Below are positions 9,058 to 17,078 of a stretch of 64,000 nt of DNA, piece after piece; position 1 is the first letter of the stretch, and every line of letters begins with the position of its first letter. The position numbers and the translations under genes are program-made. The stretch is from Kaistella sp. SH40-3 (GTDB taxonomy: Bacteria > Bacteroidota > Bacteroidia > Flavobacteriales > Weeksellaceae). The DNA lies in the NCBI RefSeq assembly GCF_030686865.1, contig NZ_JAQYUS010000001.1, forward strand, positions 496,001 to 560,000. Reading direction: 5' to 3'. The notes below the pieces were generated by a model, which did no database searches, had not been told where the DNA came from, and saw only the letters and a program-made list of their open reading frames with translations.

Positions 9058-10170
9058 ATGAACAAAAAAATAAAAATTCTAATGAGCGGCGGCGGAACCG
9101 GAGGACATATCTTCCCGGCGATTGCGATTGCACAGGAAATCCAAAAAAGATTTCCTCAAGCAGAGTTTTTATTCATTGGTGCCAATGGAAAAATGGAAAT
9201 GGAGAAAGTTCCACAATCCGGCTTCAAAATTATTGGTTTAAATATCGCTGGATTCGACAGAGGAAATCTTTTGAAAAATTTAAACCTGCCTTTTAAATTG
9301 CTTTCAAGTTTTACAAAAGCCAGAAAAGCAATTAAAGAATTTCAACCGGATTTCGCCATCGGAACCGGAGGATTTGCAAGTGGACCTGCACTTTATATGG
9401 CAGCGAATTTAGACGTTCCAATTTTTGTTCAGGAGCAAAATTCTTTGCCGGGGAAAACAAACACCTTCCTTTCCAGAAAAGCGAAAGCCGTTTTTACGGC
9501 TTACCCTGAAATGGATCATTTCTTTCCGAAAACGAAAACTTACTTTTTAGGAAATCCTGTTCGAAAAAATATCATTAATGATTTAATCGATAAGAATGAC
9601 GCGAAAGAACAACTCGGTTTAAATAAAAATAAATTAACAATTCTTTCTGTCGGAGGTTCTTTAGGTTCTCGAACATTAAATAATGGCTGGAAAGATAATT
9701 TAGAAAAAGTAATAGAAAAGGATTTTCAGTTGATCTGGCAAACCGGAAAACTGGATTATAAAGAAATTTCAGAAAATCTGAAATCTGAAACCACAGACCA
9801 AATTCAGGTTAAAGAATTTATTGCTGATATGGCTTTGGCCTATTCTGCGGCAGATGTTATTGTTTCCCGCGCTGGAGCAATTGCAATTTCAGAACTGGCG
9901 ATGGCTCAGAAACCAGTGCTTTTAGTTCCATTCCCCTTTGCAGCAGAAGATCATCAAACCAAAAACGCAATCACTTTGGTTGATAAGAATGCAGCCAGAA
10001 TGGTAAAAGACACGGAGATGTCTGAGAAATTCTGGACAACCTTAATGGAAATCTGCGAAAGCGAGCAAGTACGAAATGAGATGAGTGAAAATTTAAAATT
10101 CTTCGCGAAACCATTAGCCACGGAGGAAATTGTAGATGAAATTTTAAAAATAGTCAAGATCAGTTTTTAA
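9058..10170 (+). CDS. murG: Lipid II synthase MurG (UDP-GlcNAc transferase)
   Basis: This 370-residue GT28-family enzyme transfers GlcNAc from UDP-GlcNAc to lipid I on the cytoplasmic face of the membrane. The N-terminal MSGGGTGGHIFPAIAIA motif (residues 9-25) is the lipid I/phosphate loop, and a second glycine-rich loop SVGGSLGSRTLN sits near residue 199. The C-terminal donor-binding region contains SRAGAIAISELA and PFPFAAEDHQTKNA, both typical. Length matches the family. It sits between two palindromic-repeat gaps, 53 bases after ftsW and 109 bases before murC. Confidence 0.97.
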   Translation: MNKKIKILMSGGGTGGHIFPAIAIAQEIQKRFPQAEFLFIGANGKMEMEKVPQSGFKIIGLNIAGFDRGNLLKNLNLPFKLLSSFTKARKAIKEFQPDFAIGTGGFASGPALYMAANLDVPIFVQEQNSLPGKTNTFLSRKAKAVFTAYPEMDHFFPKTKTYFLGNPVRKNIINDLIDKNDAKEQLGLNKNKLTILSVGGSLGSRTLNNGWKDNLEKVIEKDFQLIWQTGKLDYKEISENLKSETTDQIQVKEFIADMALAYSAADVIVSRAGAIAISELAMAQKPVLLVPFPFAAEDHQTKNAITLVDKNAARMVKDTEMSEKFWTTLMEICESEQVRNEMSENLKFFAKPLATEEIVDEILKIVKISF

Positions 10171-10184
10171 TAAAAAGTAATCCA

Positions 10185-10261
10185 GCCACGAAGTGGCGAA
10201 ATCAAAAAGCAAAGGGTGAAGCCCTTTGATAAAAGAAAATAATAAAAAGCCCTGAAAGGGC
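10185..10261. repeat. Three tandem palindromes in the murG-murC gap (copy D)
   Basis: Three hairpins follow each other: GCCAC-GAA-GTGGC (10185-10197), CAAAGGG-TGAAG-CCCTTTG (10210-10228) and GCCCT-GAA-AGGGC (10249-10261). They are separated by CGAAATCAAAAAG and ATAAAAGAAAATAATAAAAA. Hairpin-spacer-hairpin order parallels copy C. None has a U-tract placed for termination, and murC must be transcribed through them. Confidence 0.7.
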
Positions 10262-10279
10262 GCAATCAATAAAACGAAA

Positions 10280-11638
10280 ATGAAACCTTTAACCACATAT
10301 CAGAACTTCTATTTTGTAGGAATCGGCGGCATCGGAATGAGTGCTTTGGCGCGCTATTTCAACGCATCTGGAAACACCGTTTTGGGGTATGATAAAATGC
10401 ACACCAAGTTGACAAAGGCTTTGGTTGAAGAAGGAATTGATATTCAGTTTGAAGATATCATTAATGATAAAATTAAAAATTTAACACCAGAAAACACTTT
10501 GGTGATCTATACGCCGGCGATTAAGAAATTAGATATTCTTAATTACTTTAATGATAATAAATTCGATGTTTTAAAAAGAGCAAAAGTTCTCGGTATGATT
10601 ACCGAAAACACCGACTGTATCGCAATTGCCGGAACACATGGAAAAACGACCACCTCATCTTTAGTTGCTCATTTATGCGAAGAAGCCAATCTTCCTTTCT
10701 CTTGTTTTTTAGGTGGAATTGCAGAAAACTTTAAATCGAATTTTCATTTTAATGGAAGTGATGTTTCAGTTGTTGAGGCCGATGAATACGATAGAAGTTT
10801 CCTCACCCTTTCTCCGGATTGGGCGGTGATTACTTCAACCGATGCAGATCATCTAGATATTTATGGCGACAATGCCACCATTCAAAAAGGATTTCAGGAT
10901 TTTGCGGACTTGGTTCCTGAAGGTCAGCAACTTTTTGTACGAAAAGGAATCCAGATCGGACGGGAAACGAAAACCTACGCCGTAAACGAAGAAGCCGATT
11001 ATTACTCAGATAACATAAGAGAAATTGGTGATAAAATCTATTTCGATTTTCATTCTCCAACCACAGAAATTGACGATTTTGTTTGGGAAATCCCCGGAAT
11101 TCACAATGTCGAAAATGCAACGGCAGCGATTGCCTTATTAAATAATTTCGGCGTTGATTTCGAAACTTTGAAAAAAGGAATTGCCGGTTTCAAAGGAATT
11201 AAAAGACGCTACACGAAACATAATTTCGACAGCGGAAAAATTTATATTGATGATTATGCGCATCATCCGACTGAGTTAAATGCGGTGATTGGTTCGATAA
11301 AAACTTTTTATCCTCACAAGAAATTGTTGGTCGTTTTTCAACCACACCTTTTCAGCAGAACAAAAGATTTTGTTGATGGATTCGCAGAAAGTTTAGATAA
11401 AGCAGATGAGTTAATCCTACTGGATATTTATCCGGCGAGAGAATTACAGGAAAATTTTGAAGGAATTACTTCAGACTGGTTATTAGAAAAAGTAAAATTA
11501 GAAAAAAAGGAAGTTTCCACTTTGGATGAAGCCTTTGATAAAATAAAAGAAAAGGACTTCGATGTACTGTTAACTGTTGGTGCAGGAAACATCGACACTT
11601 TATACGACGGAATTGTAGAATGGCTTTCAAATAAATAA
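10280..11638 (+). CDS. murC: UDP-N-acetylmuramate--L-alanine ligase MurC
   Basis: This 452-residue Mur ligase commits UDP-MurNAc to the peptide pathway by adding L-alanine. The N-terminal motif GIGGIGMSALA starts at residue 14, the ATP loop GTHGKTT is at residues 118-124, and EADEYDRSFL follows near 172. The DDYAHHPTE motif near residue 330 is typical of MurC. The stop codon overlaps the ftsQ start in the arrangement TAATG, which suggests coupled translation. No ddl gene lies between murC and ftsQ, unlike in proteobacterial clusters. Confidence 0.97.
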   Translation: MKPLTTYQNFYFVGIGGIGMSALARYFNASGNTVLGYDKMHTKLTKALVEEGIDIQFEDIINDKIKNLTPENTLVIYTPAIKKLDILNYFNDNKFDVLKRAKVLGMITENTDCIAIAGTHGKTTTSSLVAHLCEEANLPFSCFLGGIAENFKSNFHFNGSDVSVVEADEYDRSFLTLSPDWAVITSTDADHLDIYGDNATIQKGFQDFADLVPEGQQLFVRKGIQIGRETKTYAVNEEADYYSDNIREIGDKIYFDFHSPTTEIDDFVWEIPGIHNVENATAAIALLNNFGVDFETLKKGIAGFKGIKRRYTKHNFDSGKIYIDDYAHHPTELNAVIGSIKTFYPHKKLLVVFQPHLFSRTKDFVDGFAESLDKADELILLDIYPARELQENFEGITSDWLLEKVKLEKKEVSTLDEAFDKIKEKDFDVLLTVGAGNIDTLYDGIVEWLSNK

Positions 11639-12588
11639 TGAAAAACAAATTTAGAATATTAAAAATTTTAAGTACAGTAATCATCTTTGGGTTTCTGCTG
11701 AGTTTTTCATTGAAAAGATTCAACAATAAGCCGATGGAAAAAGTCAGTGTAAAAATGACTCAGACTAAAAACCCGGTCTATTTCATCGACGAAAAAGATG
11801 TAAAGGAATTGGTGAAAAAATCGAATCCCACTAAAAGAATTGGAGATATTAACATTCCTGAATTAGAGAAAAAACTGAATCAACTCCCAGCCGTAGATAG
11901 TGCAAATGTGTATTTGAACCTGAATGGCAATTTGAATTTAGATATTAAGCAAAGAGTTCCGGCTTTCCGTTTGAATAAAGATGATCGCGATTTTTATGTG
12001 GATGAAAAAGGCGTAGAATTCCCGACTTCTAAAAACTATTCTTTCCCTTGTATGTTGGTCATGGGAAATGTAAAACAGTCAGAATATGTAAAGTTAGCAG
12101 AACTCATCTCAAAAATTGACCGTGACGAATTCAGCAAAAAATATTTCATCGGAATTTCTAAAAAGAAAGGCAATTATGAATTGCTCACCAGCGAAGGTTA
12201 TTTCAAAGTTGAAATCGGGGACTTAGAAAATATAGATCTTAAGGTAAAAGGTTTTAAAGCCTTTGTAGAAAAGTATTTGATTCATCAGGATCCAGAAAAA
12301 TACACCAAGGTTTCTGTAAAGTACGACAACCAAATTGTAACAACGCTGAATCCTCACTTTAAAGAAAACGACAGTATTATTTCAGTAGGTAAAAAAGAAT
12401 TAGCAAAGTTGCCACTCATTAATAAGAAGAAGGAAGAAGCTGAGAAAAAACCTTTTATTAAATCAAAGGAAGAATCGAAGCAAGTGGTAAAAAAGGATTT
12501 ACCGAAACCAAAAACCGTCGTTAACAAAACTGCTGTCACTCAGAAAAAGCCAGACAACAAACCGAAAGCGAAAGTTAAAATAGAATAA
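11638..12588 (+). CDS. ftsQ: FtsQ/DivIB-like cell-division protein
   Basis: This 316-residue bitopic protein has a single N-terminal membrane segment (about residues 9-26) and a periplasmic region with a POTRA-like part (about 36-110, containing PAVDSANVYLNLNGNL and DIKQRVPAFRL) followed by a beta domain. FtsQ bridges early and late divisome proteins. Identity of the family is low, so position between murC and ftsA carries weight. A lysine-rich, low-complexity tail of about 60 residues (KKKEEAEKKP to the end) follows the folded part; it would be periplasmic in this topology. The gene overlaps murC by one base. Confidence 0.88.
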   Translation: MKNKFRILKILSTVIIFGFLLSFSLKRFNNKPMEKVSVKMTQTKNPVYFIDEKDVKELVKKSNPTKRIGDINIPELEKKLNQLPAVDSANVYLNLNGNLNLDIKQRVPAFRLNKDDRDFYVDEKGVEFPTSKNYSFPCMLVMGNVKQSEYVKLAELISKIDRDEFSKKYFIGISKKKGNYELLTSEGYFKVEIGDLENIDLKVKGFKAFVEKYLIHQDPEKYTKVSVKYDNQIVTTLNPHFKENDSIISVGKKELAKLPLINKKKEEAEKKPFIKSKEESKQVVKKDLPKPKTVVNKTAVTQKKPDNKPKAKVKIE

Positions 12589-12675
12589 AGAAAAGGTTAA
12601 ATCCTTCAAAAAATATAAATACAAAACATTGGACCAGAATCCTTTGAAAATGATAAAAAATCAAATCGACATATA

Positions 12676-14046
12676 ATGGAAAATCACGAGTATTCAGTAG
12701 GCCTCGACATCGGTACCACAAAGATTGTGGCCATTGTTGGACGGCGAAACACCCACGGAAAAATTGAAGTTCTCGGCGTTGGAACCGCAAAAAGTTTAGG
12801 GGTTCACAAAGGTATTGTGAACAATATTTCCCAAACCATTCAGTCCATCAAAGCCGCCGTTGCTCAAGCACAATCAAGTTCTGGCGTTCCTATTCAAAAA
12901 GTTACGGTGGGAATCGCTGGCAAACATATTCGTTCGCTGCAACATTCAGATTATATTATGCGGGAAAATCCGGATCAATATATTACGGATGATGATATCG
13001 AAAAATTAAAAGATCAGGTAAAACAGTTGGTCATGTTGCCGGGTGAAGAAATTATTCATGTTCTTCCTCAAGAATACAAAGTGGATTCGCAAGGAGAAAT
13101 TCAGGAACCTGTCGGTATGCATGGAACCCGTTTAGAAGCCAATTTTCATGTGGTAGTTGGTCAAATGGGCAGCATTAGAAATATTGCAAGATGTGTTCGT
13201 GAAGCCGGTTTAGAAATGGAAGCTTTAACGCTTGAACCATTAGCATCTTCTGAAGCAGTTTTAACTAAAGAAGAAAAAGAAGCTGGAGTTGCCATCGTAG
13301 ATATCGGTGGTGGAACTACGGATATTGCAATTTTCAAAGACAATATTATTCGTCACACTTGCGTCATTCCTTATGGAGGTGGAATTATTACTGATGATAT
13401 AAAAGAAGGTTGTTCTATCATTGAAAAACACGCAGAAAAACTGAAAGTGAATTTCGGTTCCGCTGTTCCAGAATTAGAAAAAGACACAACTTTCGTTACC
13501 ATTCCAGGTTTGCACGGAAGACCAGATAAAGAAATTTCATTAAAAACATTAGCGCAGATCGTGAATGCGAGAGTGGAAGAAATTTTGGAAATGGTCAATA
13601 CAGAGTTAAAAGCGTACGGCGCATTTGAACAAAAGAAAAAATTAATTGCCGGAATCGTTTTGACAGGTGGAGGTTCAAATCTTCGTCATCTACGTCAGTT
13701 GGCCAATTACACGACTGGTTTCGACAGCAGAATTGGTTTTGCTAATGAGTATGTGACCAATGATAAAAGCCAGCATTTAAAAGGCCCAGAATATGCGACT
13801 GCCATAGGTTTGTTAATGGAAAGTTTAAAAATCCGGGACAAGAAAAATGCTCCGGAAAAGGTAGAACTAAAAGCAGAGGATAAAAATCCACAAAAAACCG
13901 AAATTCCGACCGAGCAAAATGTATTGCAAGAAGTTGTCGACAAGGAGGAATTAGTTGCACAAGCAGTAGAAAAAAGACAACACAAACTGACTATCGGTCA
14001 GAAAATAATGGAAAGCGTAAAAAAATTCTTTGAAGAAGTTGAATAA
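12676..14046 (+). CDS. ftsA: Cell-division protein FtsA (actin-like membrane tether of FtsZ)
   Basis: This 456-residue protein is an ATP-binding actin homologue that anchors FtsZ to the membrane. Phosphate motif GLDIGTTKI is at residues 9-17, DIGGGTTD at 209-216, and VLTGGGSNL near 330. The inserted 1C domain includes PQEYKVDSQGEIQEPVGMHG. The extreme C-terminus (IGQKIMESVKKFFEEVE) is an amphipathic helix, the expected membrane-targeting sequence, connected by a charged linker of about 55 residues. It lies 87 bases after ftsQ and 16 before ftsZ. Confidence 0.97.
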   Translation: MENHEYSVGLDIGTTKIVAIVGRRNTHGKIEVLGVGTAKSLGVHKGIVNNISQTIQSIKAAVAQAQSSSGVPIQKVTVGIAGKHIRSLQHSDYIMRENPDQYITDDDIEKLKDQVKQLVMLPGEEIIHVLPQEYKVDSQGEIQEPVGMHGTRLEANFHVVVGQMGSIRNIARCVREAGLEMEALTLEPLASSEAVLTKEEKEAGVAIVDIGGGTTDIAIFKDNIIRHTCVIPYGGGIITDDIKEGCSIIEKHAEKLKVNFGSAVPELEKDTTFVTIPGLHGRPDKEISLKTLAQIVNARVEEILEMVNTELKAYGAFEQKKKLIAGIVLTGGGSNLRHLRQLANYTTGFDSRIGFANEYVTNDKSQHLKGPEYATAIGLLMESLKIRDKKNAPEKVELKAEDKNPQKTEIPTEQNVLQEVVDKEELVAQAVEKRQHKLTIGQKIMESVKKFFEEVE

Positions 14047-14062
14047 TTAAAACACCAAGACT

Positions 14063-15886
14063 ATGGAAAATATAAACACCCCAGGATTTTCATTTGATTT
14101 GCCAAAAGGAAATTCATCAATAATTAAAGTAATCGGCGTAGGAGGCGGTGGAAACAATGCCCTGAAGCACATGTACGAAAGAGGAATTCATGGCGTTGAT
14201 TTCGTCATTTGTAATACCGATTCGCAAACTTTAGATAACAATCCTGTTGCGAATAAAGTACAGTTAGGATTAAGCATCACCGAAGGTTTAGGCGCCGGAG
14301 CCGACCCAGAAGTTGGTGAAAAAGCAGCCATCGAAAGTATCGAAGATATCAAAGCAGCGATGGGACAAAATACCAAAATGGTTTTCATCACAGCCGGAAT
14401 GGGCGGTGGGACTGGAACTGGTGCTGCTCCCGTAATTGCGAAAGTAGCGAAAGACATGGGAATTCTAACCATCGGAATCGTTACCGTACCTTTTAGTTTT
14501 GAAGGAAAAAGAAGACTGGAGCAAGCAGAATTAGGTTTAGATAAACTGAGAAATAATGTTGATTCACTGATTGTCATTAATAATGATAAATTACGTCAGC
14601 AGTTTGGTAACCTTGGTTTTAAATCAGGATTCTCAAAAGCGGATGAAGTATTAACTAACGCTGCAAAAGGAATGGCAGAAGTTATTACAGGATATTTCGA
14701 TGTGAATATTGACTTCCGTGATGCGAAATCTGTTTTACAAAATTCTGGAACTGCATTGATGTCGAATGGAGTTGCTTCAGGTGAAAACAAAGCTGAAGAA
14801 GCAGTGAAAAAAGCATTGGATTCTCCATTATTAAATGACAACAAAATTACAGGTGCACAAAATGTACTGTTATTAATCAGAAGTGGTTCTGAAGAAGTAA
14901 CCATGGACGAAATCGGGGTGATTATGGATCATATTCAGCAAGAAGCTGGAAATACTGCCGACATTATTTTCGGAGTTGGAACTGATGAAGAATTGGGCGA
15001 CGCTGTAAGTGTATTAGTGATTGCGACTGGTTTTTCTAAAGATTATCAAAAAACATCTGGCGTAACTGAAAAGGTGAATTTCACTTTATCGGATTCAATA
15101 GAACCCACTAAGAAAAGAGAAGCGGTTTTCAAATCAAGCATAGAAAATCAGGACAGTCCAAAAGGTCATTCGCCTTCTAAAAATTTATTTGTCTTAGATG
15201 ATGAAGATGATTTTCCAATCAATCAATTTCAGGTAAAAACGGTTGAGAAAAGAAGAGTTATTGAAAGAGAAACACCCACTGAAATAAATCATTATGGTGA
15301 AGAAAATCATTCAACAGAAAATTTCCATCAGGAAGAAGAAATTCCAGAATTTGATCTTTTCACGTATGATGACGACCTAAGCGATGAACCAATGGCACAA
15401 TCATTTTCATTCGAAACTGAAGATAAAAAAATAGAAAAACCTGTAGAAAAAACACCCACTTTTACGGAAGAAAAACCGATGGAATTCAGTTTTTTCGTAA
15501 ACGAACCGATTGATGAGCCTAGAGTTGAAACACCGCAACCTCAAGCAATCATCAAAGAAGAACCGGTTCAAAAATCCGAACCAAAGGTGGTAGAAAAAGC
15601 AGAAGAGAAAACAATATTTGATGTTGAAGATGATTTTACTTTCATCAATAAAACTCCGAATTCTGATAAAGTTTTAGAGAGAAGAAATAAATTGAAGCAA
15701 TTTAATTCAAGATATCAAAACTTCGAACCCGAAAACGAGTTCGAAACGATTCCTGCTTTTAGAAGAAAGAATATTACCCTCGGACATGAAAATCCGTCAG
15801 AACAAAAAATCAGCAATTTCCTAACCGAAAGCGATGGAAAAATGCAGGTTCGTGAAAATCGTTTTTTGAATAAAGACGTAGATTAG
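14063..15886 (+). CDS. ftsZ: Cell-division GTPase FtsZ with long linker
   Basis: FtsZ polymerises into the Z-ring. The GTP-binding loop GVGGGGNNA is at residues 25-33, the tubulin signature GGGTGTG at 114-120, and the T7 catalytic loop NIDFRDA at 215-221. At 607 residues it is far longer than the 383 of E. coli because an acidic, presumably disordered linker of about 220 residues follows the globular domain. The conserved C-terminal peptide is recognisable as T562-IPAFRRKN, the site that binds FtsA. Unlike the proteobacterial protein it is followed by roughly 40 more residues, ending in NRFLNKDVD; such a tail is, as I recall, common in Flavobacteriia. Confidence 0.97.
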   Translation: MENINTPGFSFDLPKGNSSIIKVIGVGGGGNNALKHMYERGIHGVDFVICNTDSQTLDNNPVANKVQLGLSITEGLGAGADPEVGEKAAIESIEDIKAAMGQNTKMVFITAGMGGGTGTGAAPVIAKVAKDMGILTIGIVTVPFSFEGKRRLEQAELGLDKLRNNVDSLIVINNDKLRQQFGNLGFKSGFSKADEVLTNAAKGMAEVITGYFDVNIDFRDAKSVLQNSGTALMSNGVASGENKAEEAVKKALDSPLLNDNKITGAQNVLLLIRSGSEEVTMDEIGVIMDHIQQEAGNTADIIFGVGTDEELGDAVSVLVIATGFSKDYQKTSGVTEKVNFTLSDSIEPTKKREAVFKSSIENQDSPKGHSPSKNLFVLDDEDDFPINQFQVKTVEKRRVIERETPTEINHYGEENHSTENFHQEEEIPEFDLFTYDDDLSDEPMAQSFSFETEDKKIEKPVEKTPTFTEEKPMEFSFFVNEPIDEPRVETPQPQAIIKEEPVQKSEPKVVEKAEEKTIFDVEDDFTFINKTPNSDKVLERRNKLKQFNSRYQNFEPENEFETIPAFRRKNITLGHENPSEQKISNFLTESDGKMQVRENRFLNKDVD

Positions 15887-15908
15887 TAACTTAATCACTA
15901 TCAAAATT

Positions 15909-16355
15909 ATGAGTTTAGAAAATATCATCAGCGACGCGATTAAAGACGCCATGCGAGCAAAAGATAAAGTTGCCTTAGACGCTTTGCGTGCAGTAAAATC
16001 TCAAATCCTATTGTTGAAAACTGAAGCAAAAGGAGCAGAAGTTTCCGCAGAACAAGAGATCGCAATTTTACAGAGAATGATCAAGCAGCGCAAAGATTCT
16101 TATGACCAGTTTACGGCCCAAAACAGAAGCGATTTAGCGGAAGTTGAAGAAGCACAAAGCAAAGTCATTGAGCAATTTCTACCGCAGCAAATGACCAGTG
16201 AAGAGTTAGAAGCAGCGATGAAAGAAATAATCGCCGAAACGGGCGCAACCAGCGCCAAAGATTTAGGAAAAGTAATGGGAATGGCAAGTAAATCACTAGC
16301 CGGAAAAAGCGACGGAAAAAGCATTTCCGAGATGGCGAAAAAATTACTTTCTTAA
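15909..16355 (+). CDS. GatB/YqeY domain-containing protein
   Basis: This 148-residue protein matches the YqeY family (stand-alone GatB/YqeY domain), beginning SLENIISDAIKDAMRAKD and containing EQFLPQQMTSEEL and DLGKVMGMASKSLAGKSDG. The domain is related to the tail of the GatB subunit of Glu/Asp-tRNA amidotransferase, and such domains are thought to bind tRNA. Its physiological role alone is unsettled. It is 22 bases after ftsZ and precedes a terminator, so it is the last gene of the dcw transcript. Length and sequence are ordinary for the family. Confidence 0.92.
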   Translation: MSLENIISDAIKDAMRAKDKVALDALRAVKSQILLLKTEAKGAEVSAEQEIAILQRMIKQRKDSYDQFTAQNRSDLAEVEEAQSKVIEQFLPQQMTSEELEAAMKEIIAETGATSAKDLGKVMGMASKSLAGKSDGKSISEMAKKLLS

Positions 16356-16398
16356 AGTTTTATTTAGGATATACAACCTTTGCATATCGATTTGATTG

Positions 16399-16428
16399 AA
16401 ACCCGGAGCATTTTTGTTTCGGGTTTTT
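16399..16428 (+). terminator. Rho-independent terminator of the dcw operon
   Basis: AAACCCG (16399-16405) pairs with CGGGTTT (16420-16426), with a 14-base loop, and is followed by further T residues. It begins 43 bases after the YqeY-gene stop codon on the same strand, closing the dcw operon. Confidence 0.75.
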
Positions 16429-16506
16429 TGTGGACAAAAAGTCGTACTTTAAAAGATGGAATGGTTTTGATGAAAATAGTATGGAAGTAGTCTGATTAAT
16501 AATACT

Positions 16507-16514
16507 TAAATTTG
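16507..16514 (+). promoter_or_regulatory. Bacteroidota -7 promoter box for the bacilliredoxin gene
   Basis: TAAATTTG matches the TAnnTTTG -7 element of Bacteroidota primary-sigma promoters, 48 bases before the ATG at 16563 and just after the dcw terminator. No convincing -33 TTG was found. Confidence 0.5.
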
Positions 16515-16562
16515 CAAATCAGAATCGTTCTAAATAAAAGTTCAATTTAAAAAACGTACAAT

Positions 16563-16973
16563 ATGTATCCAGATGATTTAGTAATGCCAATGAAGCATGA
16601 ACTAACCGATAAAGGTTTTCAAGACTTAACCTCTGCTGAAGCAGTAAACCAAGCACTTAAAAAAGAAGGTACAACATTATTAATGATCAACTCAGTTTGT
16701 GGTTGTGCAGCAGGTGCAGCTAGACCAGGCGCTGTTTTCTCTTTAACAGGAGATAAAAAACCAGCGAATTTGGTAACTGTTTTTGCAGGTTACGATAAAG
16801 AAGCGGTTGACGAAGCACGTAAATTTTTGGCACCTTTCCCACCAAGTTCGCCATGTATCGCTCTTTTCAAAGACGGTGAACTGGTTCACATGTTAGAAAG
16901 ACACCACATCGAAGGAAATCCTGCAGGCGCAATTGCTGCGAATTTGCAAGGTGCTTACGAAGAGTATTGCTAA
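16563..16973 (+). CDS. BrxA/BrxB-family bacilliredoxin (CGC-motif thiol protein)
   Basis: This 136-residue protein matches the YphP/YqiW (BrxA/BrxB) family. The active-site motif C46-G-C48 sits in NSVCGCAAGAARPGA, and the family's FPPSSPCIALFKDGELVH is visible further on. In Firmicutes these proteins remove bacillithiol from oxidised protein cysteines. If the same applies here, the organism should make bacillithiol; the biosynthesis genes bshA/B/C are not in this window. The gene stands alone, with a promoter box upstream and a strong terminator downstream, so it is probably a single-gene transcript. The biochemical role is inferred from the family. Confidence 0.88.
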   Translation: MYPDDLVMPMKHELTDKGFQDLTSAEAVNQALKKEGTTLLMINSVCGCAAGAARPGAVFSLTGDKKPANLVTVFAGYDKEAVDEARKFLAPFPPSSPCIALFKDGELVHMLERHHIEGNPAGAIAANLQGAYEEYC

Positions 16974-16995
16974 AACTAAAATTTTAGTTTAAATT

Positions 16996-17028
16996 AAAAT
17001 TCCGCTTTTTAGAAGGCGGAATTTTTTT
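16996..17028 (+). terminator. Rho-independent terminator after the bacilliredoxin gene
   Basis: AAAATTCCGC (16996-17005) pairs with GCGGAATTTT (17016-17025), a ten-pair stem with a ten-base loop and a T tract. It begins 22 bases after the stop codon. Confidence 0.85.
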
Positions 17029-17065
17029 GTAATACATAGCATAACACCTTTTGAAAGAAAAATAT

Positions 17066-17073
17066 TATATTTG
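17066..17073 (+). promoter_or_regulatory. -7 promoter box immediately upstream of the GH3-family start codon
   Basis: TATATTTG fits TAnnTTTG and ends only five bases before the ATG at 17079. Because transcription in Bacteroidota starts a few bases after this box, the mRNA is predicted to begin at or next to the start codon (leaderless). Confidence 0.5.
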
Positions 17074-17078
17074 TCTCT

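Noticed and set aside
10185-10261. Three spaced palindromes resembling a short CRISPR array
   Set aside because: The three repeats differ in sequence, spacers are A/T-rich and of unequal length, and no cas gene is present.
14188-14577. 129-codon antisense frame within ftsZ
   Set aside because: A shadow of the conserved ftsZ frame; similar long antisense frames occur in ftsA, murD and clpC.
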